A DNA stretch of 64,000 nt from Lachnoclostridium sp. An196 (GCF_002160135.1 NZ_NFJZ01000009.1:96150-160149), one strand, 5' to 3'. Counted from the first letter of the stretch, positions 33,012 through 42,186 are shown. A program made the numbers and translations. The notes: generated by a model from the sequence alone, not told the origin.

Positions 33012-33986
33012 ATGAAAAAGTATTTTAATCTTCAGCTTTTTGAGACCGACGCTCAGATCATTGACAGATCCGGCGCCGAGTCTCTGATCCCCGAGGACCG
33101 TGCTGCGGAAATCATCCAGGGCGCCATCGCCCAGTCCGCTGTCCTCTCCATGGGCCGCCGTCTGGCCAATATGACCGCAGCCCAGACCCGTCTCCCTGTT
33201 CTGGACGCTCTGCCCATCGCCTACTTCGTGAACGGCGACACCGGTCAGAAGAAGACCACCAGACAGGCATGGGACAAGAAGACCATCATCGCCGAGGAGA
33301 TCGCGGTCATCGTCCCCATCCCCGAGGCAGTTCTGGACGACGCCGACTACGACATCTGGGGCGAGGTCCGTCCTCGTATCCAGGAGGCCTTTGGCCAGGT
33401 CATCGACGCCGCCATCCTGTTCGGCACTAACAAGCCCGCAACCTGGCGCGAGGGTCTGGTGCCCTCCGCTACTACTGCCGGCGCAGTGAAGCAGATCTCC
33501 GCTGATCTCTACACTGACCTGCTCGGCGAGGGCGGCATCATCTCCAAGGTGGAGGAGTCCGGCTACTTCGTGTCCGGCCATGTGGCCGACATCGGTATGC
33601 GTGCTAAGCTGCGCGGCCTGAAGGACGGCAACGAGCGTCCTCTGTTCCTGAACTCCATGCAGCAGGCTGGCAACTATACCCTGGACGGCTCCGCCATCCA
33701 GTTCCCTCGTAATGGCGCCTTCGACAAGACCAAGGCCCACATGATCTCCGGCGACTTCTCTCAGCTGGTTTACAGCATCCGCCAGGACATCACCTTCAAG
33801 CTGTTCACCGAGGGCATCGTGCAGAACACTGACGGCACCATCGCCTACAACCTGATGCAGAACGACATGGTGGCCCTTCGTGCTGTCATGCGTCTGGGCT
33901 GGGAGATCCCGAACCCTGTCAACGCCATGGCCAAGGAAAAGGCGAAGCGCTTCCCGTTCGCCGTGCTGACCCCTGCCGGCGCCTAA
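33012..33986 (+). CDS. Major capsid protein (HK97 fold)
   Basis: A 324-residue coat protein. It starts with the Prp-like motif MKKYFNLQLFE. HK97-type features follow: SLIPEDRAAEIIQGAIAQSA, MGRRLANMTAAQTRLPVLD, the E-loop/P-domain region with AEEIAVIVPIPEAVLDDADY, and DAAILFGTNKPATW near residue 135. No long N-terminal delta domain is present, in line with a separate scaffold protein. Third-position bias is strong, as expected of a highly expressed gene. Confidence 0.92.
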   Translation: MKKYFNLQLFETDAQIIDRSGAESLIPEDRAAEIIQGAIAQSAVLSMGRRLANMTAAQTRLPVLDALPIAYFVNGDTGQKKTTRQAWDKKTIIAEEIAVIVPIPEAVLDDADYDIWGEVRPRIQEAFGQVIDAAILFGTNKPATWREGLVPSATTAGAVKQISADLYTDLLGEGGIISKVEESGYFVSGHVADIGMRAKLRGLKDGNERPLFLNSMQQAGNYTLDGSAIQFPRNGAFDKTKAHMISGDFSQLVYSIRQDITFKLFTEGIVQNTDGTIAYNLMQNDMVALRAVMRLGWEIPNPVNAMAKEKAKRFPFAVLTPAGA

Positions 33987-34005
33987 GTAAAGGAGGTGCA
34001 GCCTG

Positions 34006-34431
34006 ATGTACGTCTCCTATGATTTTTACAAGCAGACCTTCGGGGACACGATCCCCGAGGCTGACTTCTCCAAAGTCGAGGCCAAAGCGGAGGCGGTCAT
34101 CGGCTACCTGACCTATATCAACGGGGACATCTTCGCCAAAGAGGACAACCGCGTGAAGCTCGCGGTCTGCGCTGCGGCGGAGGTCGTCCATTATCATAAC
34201 AACCAGGCCAGTGCAAACGGCAACCAGGCTGCAGGTGTGAAAAGCGAGACCAACGACGGCTACTCCGTGACCTACATCACGGAGGGCCAGGATGGCCAGA
34301 CCGCTGAGGAGCTGCTCCGCAAGAAGATCCTCGAAGCGGTCCGCGTCTACCTGCTGCCGACCGGATGGCTGAGCCGATCCCTGAAGGGAGGCTGCCGCCA
34401 TGTATGTGCAGACTGCGATAACAGTCTTTAA
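34006..34431 (+). CDS. Head-tail connector (gp6-like adaptor)
   Basis: A 141-residue protein with the helical pattern of head-tail adaptors: YDFYKQTFGDTIPEADFSKV at the start, RVKLAVCAAAEVVHYHNNQ in the middle and LRKKILEAVRVYLLPTGWL near the end. It follows the capsid gene with Shine-Dalgarno AAAGGAGGTG. The next gene starts within its last 32 bases. Confidence 0.8.
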   Translation: MYVSYDFYKQTFGDTIPEADFSKVEAKAEAVIGYLTYINGDIFAKEDNRVKLAVCAAAEVVHYHNNQASANGNQAAGVKSETNDGYSVTYITEGQDGQTAEELLRKKILEAVRVYLLPTGWLSRSLKGGCRHVCADCDNSL

Positions 34432-34825
34432 CAAACGCCTGGGCGCTGATCGGCGCGAGGTCTACTTCCCGACCTGCATCCGCAGCGCGTCCTTCCTGGA
34501 GAACAAGAGCTCCGGCCACTCTACGGACGGAGCTCACTCCCAGAGCCTCGCCTACAAGCTGAGGATCCCGCTGGGAGCGAAGATCCAGGACGGCCGGAGC
34601 TACGTCCCGGCGGATAAGTTCCGCCAGCTGGACGAGGATGCAGCCGCCAAGGCGTGGACGCTCCAGACCGGCGACTATGTGCTGCCTATGGCGACCGAGC
34701 TGACGGCTCCGGTCGATCAGAAGCAGATGGAGGCGCTCGGCCATCTGATCTACGTCAAGGAGTACGCGGACAACACCATCAGAGGCTCGGCCGCCGTGAA
34801 GCACTGGAGGATCGGAGGCGAGTAA
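34400..34825 (+). CDS. Probable head-closure protein
   Basis: A 141-residue protein, mostly beta-rich in pattern (VQTAITVFNKRL, REVYFPTCI, YKLRIPLGAKIQDG, DYVLPMATELTAP). Position second after the capsid, between connector and tail-completion genes, fits a stopper or head-closure protein, but I do not recognise a specific family motif. It overlaps the connector gene by 32 bases. Confidence 0.65.
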   Translation: MYVQTAITVFNKRLGADRREVYFPTCIRSASFLENKSSGHSTDGAHSQSLAYKLRIPLGAKIQDGRSYVPADKFRQLDEDAAAKAWTLQTGDYVLPMATELTAPVDQKQMEALGHLIYVKEYADNTIRGSAAVKHWRIGGE

Positions 34826-34826
34826 A

Positions 34827-35201
34827 ATGGCGTTTAAGCCTATCACCAACCCCAGGGGCGCCATCATCCAGGGAAAGAACGGCAAGGCCGAGCTGATCTG
34901 GAACGCCGGCTGCGCCCCGAGAATGAACGAAGTGCTCAGCAAGAAGCAGGAGATCATAGACAGCGAAGTGCTCCGGCTCTGCGCTCCGATGGTCCCTAAA
35001 CGGACCGGCGCCCTGGAACGATCCGGCACCCTGGGCACAGTCATCGGCTCCGGCGAGGTGAAGTACATCGCACCATACGCCCGGCGTCAGTATTACAACA
35101 CCAGCACGACCCGGAGCTATGACTCCAGGCGTGGCGGTATGTGGTTTGAACGAATGAAAACCGCACACAGGACGCAGATCCTGAAGCTGGTCAACAAGTA
35201 A
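34827..35201 (+). CDS. Minor capsid / neck protein (HK97 gp10-like)
   Basis: A 124-residue protein with the gp10-like pattern: LRLCAPMVPKRTGALERSG, then VKYIAPYARRQYYNTST and RGGMWFERMKTAHRTQIL. In this family the PxRTGxLxxS and Y-A-hydrophobic segments are conserved. It helps complete the head-tail joint. One base separates it from the previous gene. Confidence 0.78.
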   Translation: MAFKPITNPRGAIIQGKNGKAELIWNAGCAPRMNEVLSKKQEIIDSEVLRLCAPMVPKRTGALERSGTLGTVIGSGEVKYIAPYARRQYYNTSTTRSYDSRRGGMWFERMKTAHRTQILKLVNK

Positions 35202-35213
35202 AGGAGGCCCGAA

Positions 35214-35639
35214 ATGGTCAAGTCAATCATCGAGGGCGTCGCTGACTTCTTCAAGGACTGCCCTCTCCTCAATGCCGGAGTGTTCCGCGTGGACGCCCTG
35301 GGAGACCAGCCGCAGGAGTACACCATCGAGACGGGGATTTTCAACCCCATCATCGAGACGTACATCGATGGCAGCTCTGACCGGCGCTACCAGTTCAACT
35401 TCGGCAGCCGGGAGTATTACAGCATGGACCGGCTCCAGAACATCGCCAACAGCACCTTCTACGAGGACTTCGCCAACTGGGTCGAAGATCAGGAGGCGGC
35501 CGGCAATTTTCCGGAGCTGCCGGAAGGTATGCACCCGGAACAGCTCAGCGTGCTCTCGTCTGGCTATATGTTCGACGAGTCCATGAGGAACGCACGCTAT
35601 CAAATCCAGTTAGAACTCATCTATCACAAGGAGGCATAA
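35214..35639 (+). CDS. Tail terminator-like neck protein
   Basis: A 141-residue protein just before the tail-tube gene. Features are a helical start (VKSIIEGVADFFKDCPLL), then YTIETGIFNPIIETYIDG, FGSREYYSMDRLQNIANS and YQIQLELIYHKEA. Position and size match the tail terminator/minor capsid gene of PBSX- and SPP1-like phages. Function is inferred from position. Confidence 0.65.
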   Translation: MVKSIIEGVADFFKDCPLLNAGVFRVDALGDQPQEYTIETGIFNPIIETYIDGSSDRRYQFNFGSREYYSMDRLQNIANSTFYEDFANWVEDQEAAGNFPELPEGMHPEQLSVLSSGYMFDESMRNARYQIQLELIYHKEA

Positions 35640-35643
35640 GCAC

Positions 35644-36186
35644 ATGAAAAAGTTTGATCTTCAGCTCTTTGACGAGAGTCGTGCTGCCCTGCTCCGCAAC
35701 GCCATCGCGGACTATGCCGAGATCGACGGCACCTACGAGCTCATGGGCACCGGCTTCACCACTCTGGACGAGAGCCCCAACGCACAGACCGACAGCGAGA
35801 CCTACATCAACGAGGTCACTGCCACCACTGACATCACCAGCTACGAGACAGAGTTCTCCTATGAGTCCCGTCTGATCCCTTCCCAGAAGGCGATCTATAA
35901 GCTCTGGAAGATGGGCCGCGATCATGCGACCGGCACTGACGCCCAGCTGAAATACGTCCGCGTCGAGCTTTTCAACCCTATCGGCGAAGCCACCGAGGAT
36001 GCTGCCGAGTTCACTGCCCGCCAGTTCACCGTGGCCAATGAGGTCAGCGACAACTCCGGCGCTGGTGGCGAGAAGATCAGCGTCTCCGGCGTGCTGCACG
36101 CGGTCGGCGATCCCGTTCAGGGCAAGTTTGACACCGTGACCAAGCAGTTCACGGCCGGCAACTTCAGCGGCAAGTACGACGCCTAA
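35644..36186 (+). CDS. Major tail (tube) protein
   Basis: A 180-residue tail-tube subunit. It starts MKKFDLQLFD, a third copy of the Prp-like N-terminal motif seen in scaffold and capsid. Beta-rich segments follow (MGTGFTTLDESPN, ITSYETEFSYESRLIPSQ, FTARQFTVANEVSD, ISVSGVLHAVGDP). A strong terminator follows, common after this highly expressed gene. Confidence 0.85.
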   Translation: MKKFDLQLFDESRAALLRNAIADYAEIDGTYELMGTGFTTLDESPNAQTDSETYINEVTATTDITSYETEFSYESRLIPSQKAIYKLWKMGRDHATGTDAQLKYVRVELFNPIGEATEDAAEFTARQFTVANEVSDNSGAGGEKISVSGVLHAVGDPVQGKFDTVTKQFTAGNFSGKYDA

Positions 36187-36239
36187 CAACGCAACAACTG
36201 GCTCCGCGCGACTGGCCTAATCAGGCAGTGAGCGACCAG

Positions 36240-36280
36240 GCACCAGCAGGCCAAACGGTGCAGCCTGCTGGTGCTTTTTT
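36240..36280 (+). terminator. Terminator after the tail-tube gene
   Basis: Perfect 11-bp stem GCACCAGCAGG (36240-36250) with CCTGCTGGTGC (36264-36274), followed by six T residues. It would reduce transcription of the downstream tail genes relative to the tube gene. Confidence 0.85.
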
Positions 36281-36311
36281 ATAGCACCGACCAATGGAGG
36301 AAAACAGAATA

Positions 36312-36716
36312 ATGGAATTGATTATTAACAATGTCAAGCTCGAAGGCGATCTTATGGACGCCGACTTCATGGAGAAGTTCGAGACCGCGATGATCAAAAT
36401 GCGCGACACGGCTCAGCAGAAAAGAGGCGAAAACTTCCCGACTGCTGCGGCCAACTACCGCGCACAGTGCGAGGTGGTCAATGTCTGCTTCGACGAGATC
36501 TTCGGTGCCGGCACAGCGGCCAAGCTGTTCGGCGGCAAGATGAACGTCATGGAGCACCTGAAGGCCATCGAGAAGGTGAGCGAGTGGGCTGCGGGAGAAC
36601 GCAAGACCCTCAACGACTTCACCAACCGCTACACCCAGCGCCAGCAGAACGCCGTCCGTAATATGCAGACCGCGCAGTTCGTCTCTCAGAAGCACGGCAA
36701 GGGTAAAAAGCACTGA
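36312..36716 (+). CDS. Tail assembly chaperone (gpG-like)
   Basis: A 134-residue protein between the tail tube and Gp15-like genes. Segments: ELIINNVKLEGDLMDADFME, NYRAQCEVVNVCFDEIFGAG, AAKLFGGKMNVMEHLKAIEK; C-terminus basic (KHGKGKKH). Position matches lambda gpG. Its end reads GGT AAA AAG CAC TGA, and the Gp15 frame lies one base back, so a -1 slip on AAAAAG could fuse the two. ATG 36312 is taken rather than 36294, which overlaps the Shine-Dalgarno. Confidence 0.78.
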   Translation: MELIINNVKLEGDLMDADFMEKFETAMIKMRDTAQQKRGENFPTAAANYRAQCEVVNVCFDEIFGAGTAAKLFGGKMNVMEHLKAIEKVSEWAAGERKTLNDFTNRYTQRQQNAVRNMQTAQFVSQKHGKGKKH

Positions 36717-36721
36717 ATTTA

Positions 36722-37357
36722 TTGATCGACGGACTGCCGGAACAGGTCGAGATCGCAGGCCAGCAGGTCCCGATCAGCAGTGACTTCCGCACGGGCATTT
36801 TGTTCGAGGAACTACTGCAAGACCCAGGGCTGGACGACCTGGAGAAGCTCCAGACCGCTCTGCACCTGTATTTCCCCGGCGTCGTCTTCGACTATGACGT
36901 GCTCGACGAGGCCCTCAGCAGGCTGGTCTGGTTTTACCGCTGCGGCACGGATCCCGCAGAGACGACGGGCGAAAAGTCCGGAGCCGCCGAAGAAGATCCG
37001 CCTTTTTCCTACGAGCACGACGCTGACTATATTTACTCCGCGTTTATGCAGGCCTACGGTCTGGATCTGGCGCGGCATCCCCTCCACTGGTGGCAGTTCC
37101 GAGCACTCTTTAGATCGCTCCCGGAAGACACTCAGCTGGTCAAGATCATCGGCTACCGCACGATGAAGATCCCGGCCAAGATCTCCAAGGAGCAACGGCA
37201 GCACTATGAGCACATGAAGCGCGTCTATGCGCTCCCTCAGTCGGCTGACCGACAGCAGCTCGAAAGTGACCTTAACAAACTACTTATGAACGGCGGAAAC
37301 CCCGCCGCACTTTTGAATGGTAGCGAGGTACGGTCATGGCATCAGATGGAACCCTAA
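36722..37357 (+). CDS. Tail assembly chaperone, Gp15 family
   Basis: A Gp15-family protein of about 211 residues (IDGLPEQVEIAGQQVPISSD, FRTGILFEELL, HWWQFRALFRSLPEDTQLVK, RTMKIPAKISKEQRQHYEHM). The usual family start MNLL is here CTG AAT TTA TTG from 36713, so translation begins at CTG 36713 or TTG 36722, or arises only by -1 frameshift from the preceding gene. No good Shine-Dalgarno is present. It overlaps the tape measure gene by 22 bases. Confidence 0.8.
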   Translation: MIDGLPEQVEIAGQQVPISSDFRTGILFEELLQDPGLDDLEKLQTALHLYFPGVVFDYDVLDEALSRLVWFYRCGTDPAETTGEKSGAAEEDPPFSYEHDADYIYSAFMQAYGLDLARHPLHWWQFRALFRSLPEDTQLVKIIGYRTMKIPAKISKEQRQHYEHMKRVYALPQSADRQQLESDLNKLLMNGGNPAALLNGSEVRSWHQMEP

Positions 37358-40155
37358 GATTTGATACAAGCCTGGACTCCGGCGGTCTACAGTCGGGGAT
37401 GGGCAAGGTCGCGAACATCGCCCAGCAGGCGCTGGGCGTGTTCAGCGGCCAGATGATGACCAGGGCAGTCGATAGCCTGGTCAACCTCGGTAAGACGGCC
37501 CTCGATAGCGTGGGCGCTCTCGAACAGAACGTGGGCGGCGTCGAGACGCTGTTCGGCAACACAGCCGACGCAGTCATCGCCGCAGCAGACAGAGCCTACC
37601 AGACGGCGGGAATGTCTGCCAACGATTACATGAGCACGGTCACGAGTTTCTCGGCGTCCCTGCTCCAGTCCCTCAGCGGAAATACTGAGGAAGCCGCCAA
37701 GGTGGCGGACATGGCCATCATCGACATGGCCGACAATGCGAACAAGATGGGCACCTCCATGGACCGCATCCAGGACGCCTATCAGGGCTTCGCAAAGCAG
37801 AACTACACCATGCTGGACAATCTGAAGCTGGGCTACGGCGGCACGAAGACCGAGATGGAGCGACTGCTGGCCGACGCTCAGGAGCTGACGGGCGTCAAGT
37901 ATGACATCAACAACCTGAACGACGTATACCAGGCGATCCATGTCATCCAGGAGGAGATGGGGATCACCGGCACGACAGCGAAAGAGGCATCGGAGACCCT
38001 GGAGGGCTCTCTGGCTTCCGCCAAGGCCGCCTGGGATAACTTTATGAATGGGTCGAGCGACGCCGACCAGCTGGCCGACGCCTTCGCCACAGCCGCCGAC
38101 AACGTCGTCAGAGTTTTGGGCGAACTCATCCCGCGCTTCGCTGAGACGCTGCCGGCTCTGGCTGGTGCCATCGTGAAGCAGATCCCGGATCTGGTCTCTG
38201 CCATCGTGCCTGCCGTGCTTTCTGCCGGCAAGAGTATCATGGAGCAGCTCCGTGACGTCGTGCAGAACTTTGACTTTGTGGCTGCTGCCGAGACAATCGT
38301 CGAAGGCATCACGGACTTCATCAGCAGCGACGGCCTGGGCTCTTTCCTGGGCTGCCTGGTGGATATTTTCACCGGTATCGTCAACGGCATCAGCTCCATG
38401 CTGCCGACATTACTGCCGGCCCTCGTCGAGCTGATCGCCTACACCGTGACCACACTGATCGACCAGCTGCCGGCGATCCTGGACTGCGCTCTCCAGCTGA
38501 TCATGGGCCTGGCGGACGGCATCCTTGCAGCGCTTCCCGTGTTGATCGACGCCCTGCCGGAGATCATCAGCGCCATCGTGCAGTTCCTGATCTCGGCCGT
38601 CCCGCAGATCATTGACGCCGGCATCGAGCTCCTGATGGCACTGGTGGACGCCCTTCCCGTCATCATCGACGCGCTGGTAGACGCCCTTCCGCAGATCATC
38701 GAGTCCGTCGTGACGACTCTGGCGGCATCCGCGCCCGATATTCTGGCGGCTGGCATCGAGCTCCTGATGGCTCTGATCGAGGCCATCCCGACTATCGTCA
38801 TCGAGCTGGTCGCAGCTCTGCCCGACATCATTACGGCAATCATTGACGGCCTCATCGCGGCCGGTCCGCAGGTCCTGGAGAGCGCCAAAGAGCTCTGGGG
38901 CCAGATCAAGGAGGCCGTGCCGGATATTATCGCCAAGATCGGCGAGGCCGTGCCAGAGATCATCAACGGCATCGTGACTGGACTGGCCAACGGAGCCTCC
39001 CAGGTATGGGACGCAGCGTGTGAGCTGGGCAGCAACATCCTCAACGGCATCAAGGACTTCCTCGGCATCAACAGTCCGAGCACGGTCATGGCCGAACAGG
39101 GTGGCTACATTGTAGACGGTCTGATCAATGGCCTGGCAACTCTGCCCGATCAGGTGGCTCAGGTATTTTCTGAGATCCTGGCGGACCTTCAGGAGTGGGG
39201 CGCCGACATGGCGACCAAGGCTCAAAAGGCCATCACCGACATGGGCACCAAGATCTCCAACGTCCTGAGACAGCTGCCGGGACAGGTGTGGACGCACCTG
39301 GTCAACGCAGTGACCAAGGTCGTGCAGTGGGGCCAGCAGATGCTCAGCAACGCCTCGACCGCAATGAGCAATATGCTCAGCAAGGTCAACAGCATCATCC
39401 AGGAGCTGCCCGGAAAGATCTGGACGCACCTGGTCAATGCCGTCAATAAGGTGGTGGCATGGGGCCAGCAGATGGTCTCCAACGCTTCGACCGCTGCGAG
39501 CAATATGCTCAGCAAGGTCGCCAGCACGCTCCAGCAGCTCCCGGGCAAGGTCTGGGACTATCTGAGCCAGGCGGCCCAGAAGGTCGTCACCTGGGGCACT
39601 CAGCTGGCTCAGAAGGGCGCCGCAGCGGCGACCCAGCTGTTCAACTCCATCGTCAACGGCCTGGCAAGCCTGCCGAGCAAGATGGCGGAGATCGGCAGCA
39701 ATATCATCAGCGGCATCTGGAACGGCATCAGCTCCGGCTGGAGCTGGCTGACGAATAAGGTCAGCAGCCTGGCCAGCAGCCTGCTGGACGCAGCGAAGGA
39801 CGCCCTCGGCATTAACTCTCCGTCTAAAGAGTTCGCGGACGAGGTCGGCCGCTGGATCATGCCCGGCGTGAGCAAGGGGCTGGACAAGTCTATGCCTGCG
39901 ACACTGAAGGACATGGAAGCCAAGGCCAGCGAGCTCGTCAGCGCCATGCGGGCCGAGATGTCGGCGACCGCCGGCAAGCTTTCCGTCGGAGCCTCGCACG
40001 CAGCGGGGCTGAGGATGGCAGGCGCCGGCACCACCGTCTACTATGACAATCGCATGGAGCAGAGCAACACCTACAACGTGCCCGTGGCTACACCTTCCGA
40101 AGTGGCCAAGACACAGCGGGAGGCTCTGCGGAACATGGTCGGAGGTGTGAAATGA
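37336..40155 (+). CDS. Tail tape measure protein
   Basis: A 939-residue tape measure that sets tail length and is ejected with DNA. The N-terminus has MTRAVDSLVNLGKTALDSVG and the conserved block with GGTKTEMERLLADAQELTG. Residues about 250-560 are very hydrophobic (Ile/Ala/Leu-rich helices), a membrane-inserting region. Three 44-residue tandem repeats lie at about 646-777. At roughly 0.15 nm per residue the tail would be near 140 nm; this is an estimate from the general rule. Confidence 0.93.
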   Translation: MASDGTLRFDTSLDSGGLQSGMGKVANIAQQALGVFSGQMMTRAVDSLVNLGKTALDSVGALEQNVGGVETLFGNTADAVIAAADRAYQTAGMSANDYMSTVTSFSASLLQSLSGNTEEAAKVADMAIIDMADNANKMGTSMDRIQDAYQGFAKQNYTMLDNLKLGYGGTKTEMERLLADAQELTGVKYDINNLNDVYQAIHVIQEEMGITGTTAKEASETLEGSLASAKAAWDNFMNGSSDADQLADAFATAADNVVRVLGELIPRFAETLPALAGAIVKQIPDLVSAIVPAVLSAGKSIMEQLRDVVQNFDFVAAAETIVEGITDFISSDGLGSFLGCLVDIFTGIVNGISSMLPTLLPALVELIAYTVTTLIDQLPAILDCALQLIMGLADGILAALPVLIDALPEIISAIVQFLISAVPQIIDAGIELLMALVDALPVIIDALVDALPQIIESVVTTLAASAPDILAAGIELLMALIEAIPTIVIELVAALPDIITAIIDGLIAAGPQVLESAKELWGQIKEAVPDIIAKIGEAVPEIINGIVTGLANGASQVWDAACELGSNILNGIKDFLGINSPSTVMAEQGGYIVDGLINGLATLPDQVAQVFSEILADLQEWGADMATKAQKAITDMGTKISNVLRQLPGQVWTHLVNAVTKVVQWGQQMLSNASTAMSNMLSKVNSIIQELPGKIWTHLVNAVNKVVAWGQQMVSNASTAASNMLSKVASTLQQLPGKVWDYLSQAAQKVVTWGTQLAQKGAAAATQLFNSIVNGLASLPSKMAEIGSNIISGIWNGISSGWSWLTNKVSSLASSLLDAAKDALGINSPSKEFADEVGRWIMPGVSKGLDKSMPATLKDMEAKASELVSAMRAEMSATAGKLSVGASHAAGLRMAGAGTTVYYDNRMEQSNTYNVPVATPSEVAKTQREALRNMVGGVK
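39271..39666 (+). repeat. Three 132-bp tandem repeats in the tape measure gene
   Basis: Units start at 39271, 39403 and 39535, exactly 132 bp (44 codons) apart. Each begins (Q/E)LPG(Q/K)(V/I)W and includes a KVV-WG block. The first two are close (WTHLVNAV in both); the third is more diverged. Confidence 0.85.
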
Positions 40156-41072
40156 CAGTAAATACATTAACCATAGAGCTGACCTGTAACGGCAAGACCC
40201 TCAAAATGGGACCGGGCGAGGACATCGACATCACTGCCGTGTCCGGCCTGGAGTCCTCCGAGGTCGAGATCAGCACATCAGACAACGCCCTGGTGGACGG
40301 GGCGTCCGTCGATGGCAAGAAGATCAAGCCAAGGCCCATCCACATCGAGGCCAGTTTTAGAAGCAACAAAAACAACCCGGAAAACCGGGCGAAAGTGATC
40401 AAGTTTTTCAATCCGAAGTACACCGGCAAGGCGCGCATCACCAACATGGGCGTCAGCCGCAACATCGAGTACGAGCTGGAGGGCTGGACCTTCGCGGCCA
40501 TGAAAAACCTGGACAACAAGCTGAAGATCCTGGTGGATCTGATCTGTCCGGACCCGTATATGCTCAACGTGGACAACTTCGGCAAGAACATGGCGAACAT
40601 CTCGCCGCTGTTCGCTTTCCCCTGGAGGATGCTCAGTAAAAGGATGGAGACGGGCAAGCTGGACTACAAGGCCGAAGCCCGTGGCCTCCTCCTGGGCGGC
40701 AGCACGATGGGCTATAGAACGCTGCACAAAGAGGTGGTGCTGAGCAATGACGGCGACGTTCCGACAGGCGTCCAGATCCAGTTCATCGCCACCAGGGGCG
40801 CCGTGGTCAACCCTAAGATCACAAACACCGGCACGGGCCAGTTCATGCGCGTGAATGTCACGATGCAGACCGGCGACGTGCTTCTCATCGACACCAACGA
40901 CCGGCACCAGGTCATCACTCTGAACGGCGTCAACTATTACCAGCACATCGACCGCCGGAGTGAGCCCTTCAAGCTGGAAGTGGGCGACAACTATCTGGAG
41001 TACGACGCAGATGAGAACTACACCAACCTGGACGTCAATCTGTTCTACACTCCGAAGTATTTGGGGGTGTAG
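40152..41072 (+). CDS. Distal tail protein (Dit-like)
   Basis: A 306-residue protein right after the tape measure, where the distal tail hub Dit is encoded. N-terminal beta-rich domain (LTIELTCNGKTLKM, DGKKIKPRPIHIEASF, NIEYELEGWTFAAMKN) and C-terminal galectin-like part (GDVLLIDTNDRHQVITLNGV, YQHIDRRSEPFKLEVGDNYL). It connects tail tube to the tip. Starts by ATGA overlap with the tape measure. Confidence 0.85.
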   Translation: MTVNTLTIELTCNGKTLKMGPGEDIDITAVSGLESSEVEISTSDNALVDGASVDGKKIKPRPIHIEASFRSNKNNPENRAKVIKFFNPKYTGKARITNMGVSRNIEYELEGWTFAAMKNLDNKLKILVDLICPDPYMLNVDNFGKNMANISPLFAFPWRMLSKRMETGKLDYKAEARGLLLGGSTMGYRTLHKEVVLSNDGDVPTGVQIQFIATRGAVVNPKITNTGTGQFMRVNVTMQTGDVLLIDTNDRHQVITLNGVNYYQHIDRRSEPFKLEVGDNYLEYDADENYTNLDVNLFYTPKYLGV

Positions 41073-41075
41073 CGC

Positions 41076-42185
41076 ATGAATTTGATCATCCTCGACCAGA
41101 ACTTCGACACGCTGGGCGTCGTCAGCGTGTTCAATACACTCATCTGGGACCGCCGGTATTATGCCTCGGGCCTTTTTGAATTGCATACTCCCGCCGAGTT
41201 TTTCGAGCTGATGAACATCGGCCGCTATCTCTACCGGAACGACCGGAAGGACCTGGGCGTGATCCGAGAGGTCAACTTCGCCAGGGACGCCAAAGGCGCC
41301 CGGACAGCCTATTGCAAGGGCTACTTCTGCGAGGAGCTGCTGAACGACCGTGTGATCCATCCCCAGGTCAGCCTCTCCGGGACGCCGGAGAGCATCGGTC
41401 GGAAACTGGTGGACCGCTGCGTGATCAACCCGGCCGACACCAACCGCGGGATCCCACAGATACAGCTGGGGGCTCTGACAGGCGTCGGCACGAGCGTCAC
41501 GGTCACGGCCACCGGCGACAAGCTGGGCGACAAGCTCTACGAGATCGAGAAGACCCAGGAGCTCAGCCATCGCCTGGTCTACGACTACCTGACCAACACC
41601 CTCAGCTTCGAAGTGTGGAAAGGCAAGGACAGAACGGATGACCAGACCGAGAACAGCTGGGCGATCTTCTCCGACAGCTTCTACAACGTAAAAAATGCCG
41701 TGTATGACCGGGACGAGTCCGACTGCAAGAACTACGCCTACGTCGCCGGCGAGGGCGAAGGCTCCGCCCGCGTCATTGTGGAGGTGGATCTCCGCCAGAG
41801 TGCGGACGAGGAACGCCGGGAGCTCTGGGTGGATGCTCGGGATCTCCAGAGCACCTACCAGGACGAGGACGGCAACGAGCAGACCTACACGGCCGCACAG
41901 TACCAGGCGCTGCTCTACCAGCGCGGTCTGGAAAAGCTGGCAGAGTACGAGAAAATCGAGACGGTCAACAGCGACGTGGATCCCAGCGCCAACCTGACCT
42001 ACGGCGTGGACTTCGACCTGGGCGACCTCTGCACCTACCGCTACGCCGACGTCGGCATCGAGACCACCAAGCGGATCACTGAGATCCAGGAGGTCTACGA
42101 GGGCAGCAAGCAGACCCTCTCCGTTGTCTTCGGCAATGACCAGATGACCAGTATCACGAAAATCATCCAAAGGGAGGTATTTTAA
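41076..42185 (+). CDS. Tail-associated protein, ReqiPepy6 Gp37-like (Tal)
   Basis: A 369-residue protein of the siphovirus Gp37-like family: NTLIWDRRYYASGLFELHTP near residue 20, KGYFCEELLNDRVIHPQ near 85, and the C-terminal TYGVDFDLGDLCTYRYADV and KRITEIQEVYEG. It caps the tail tip and is next to Dit. No peptidoglycan hydrolase domain is attached. Confidence 0.85.
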   Translation: MNLIILDQNFDTLGVVSVFNTLIWDRRYYASGLFELHTPAEFFELMNIGRYLYRNDRKDLGVIREVNFARDAKGARTAYCKGYFCEELLNDRVIHPQVSLSGTPESIGRKLVDRCVINPADTNRGIPQIQLGALTGVGTSVTVTATGDKLGDKLYEIEKTQELSHRLVYDYLTNTLSFEVWKGKDRTDDQTENSWAIFSDSFYNVKNAVYDRDESDCKNYAYVAGEGEGSARVIVEVDLRQSADEERRELWVDARDLQSTYQDEDGNEQTYTAAQYQALLYQRGLEKLAEYEKIETVNSDVDPSANLTYGVDFDLGDLCTYRYADVGIETTKRITEIQEVYEGSKQTLSVVFGNDQMTSITKIIQREVF

Positions 42186-42186
42186 C

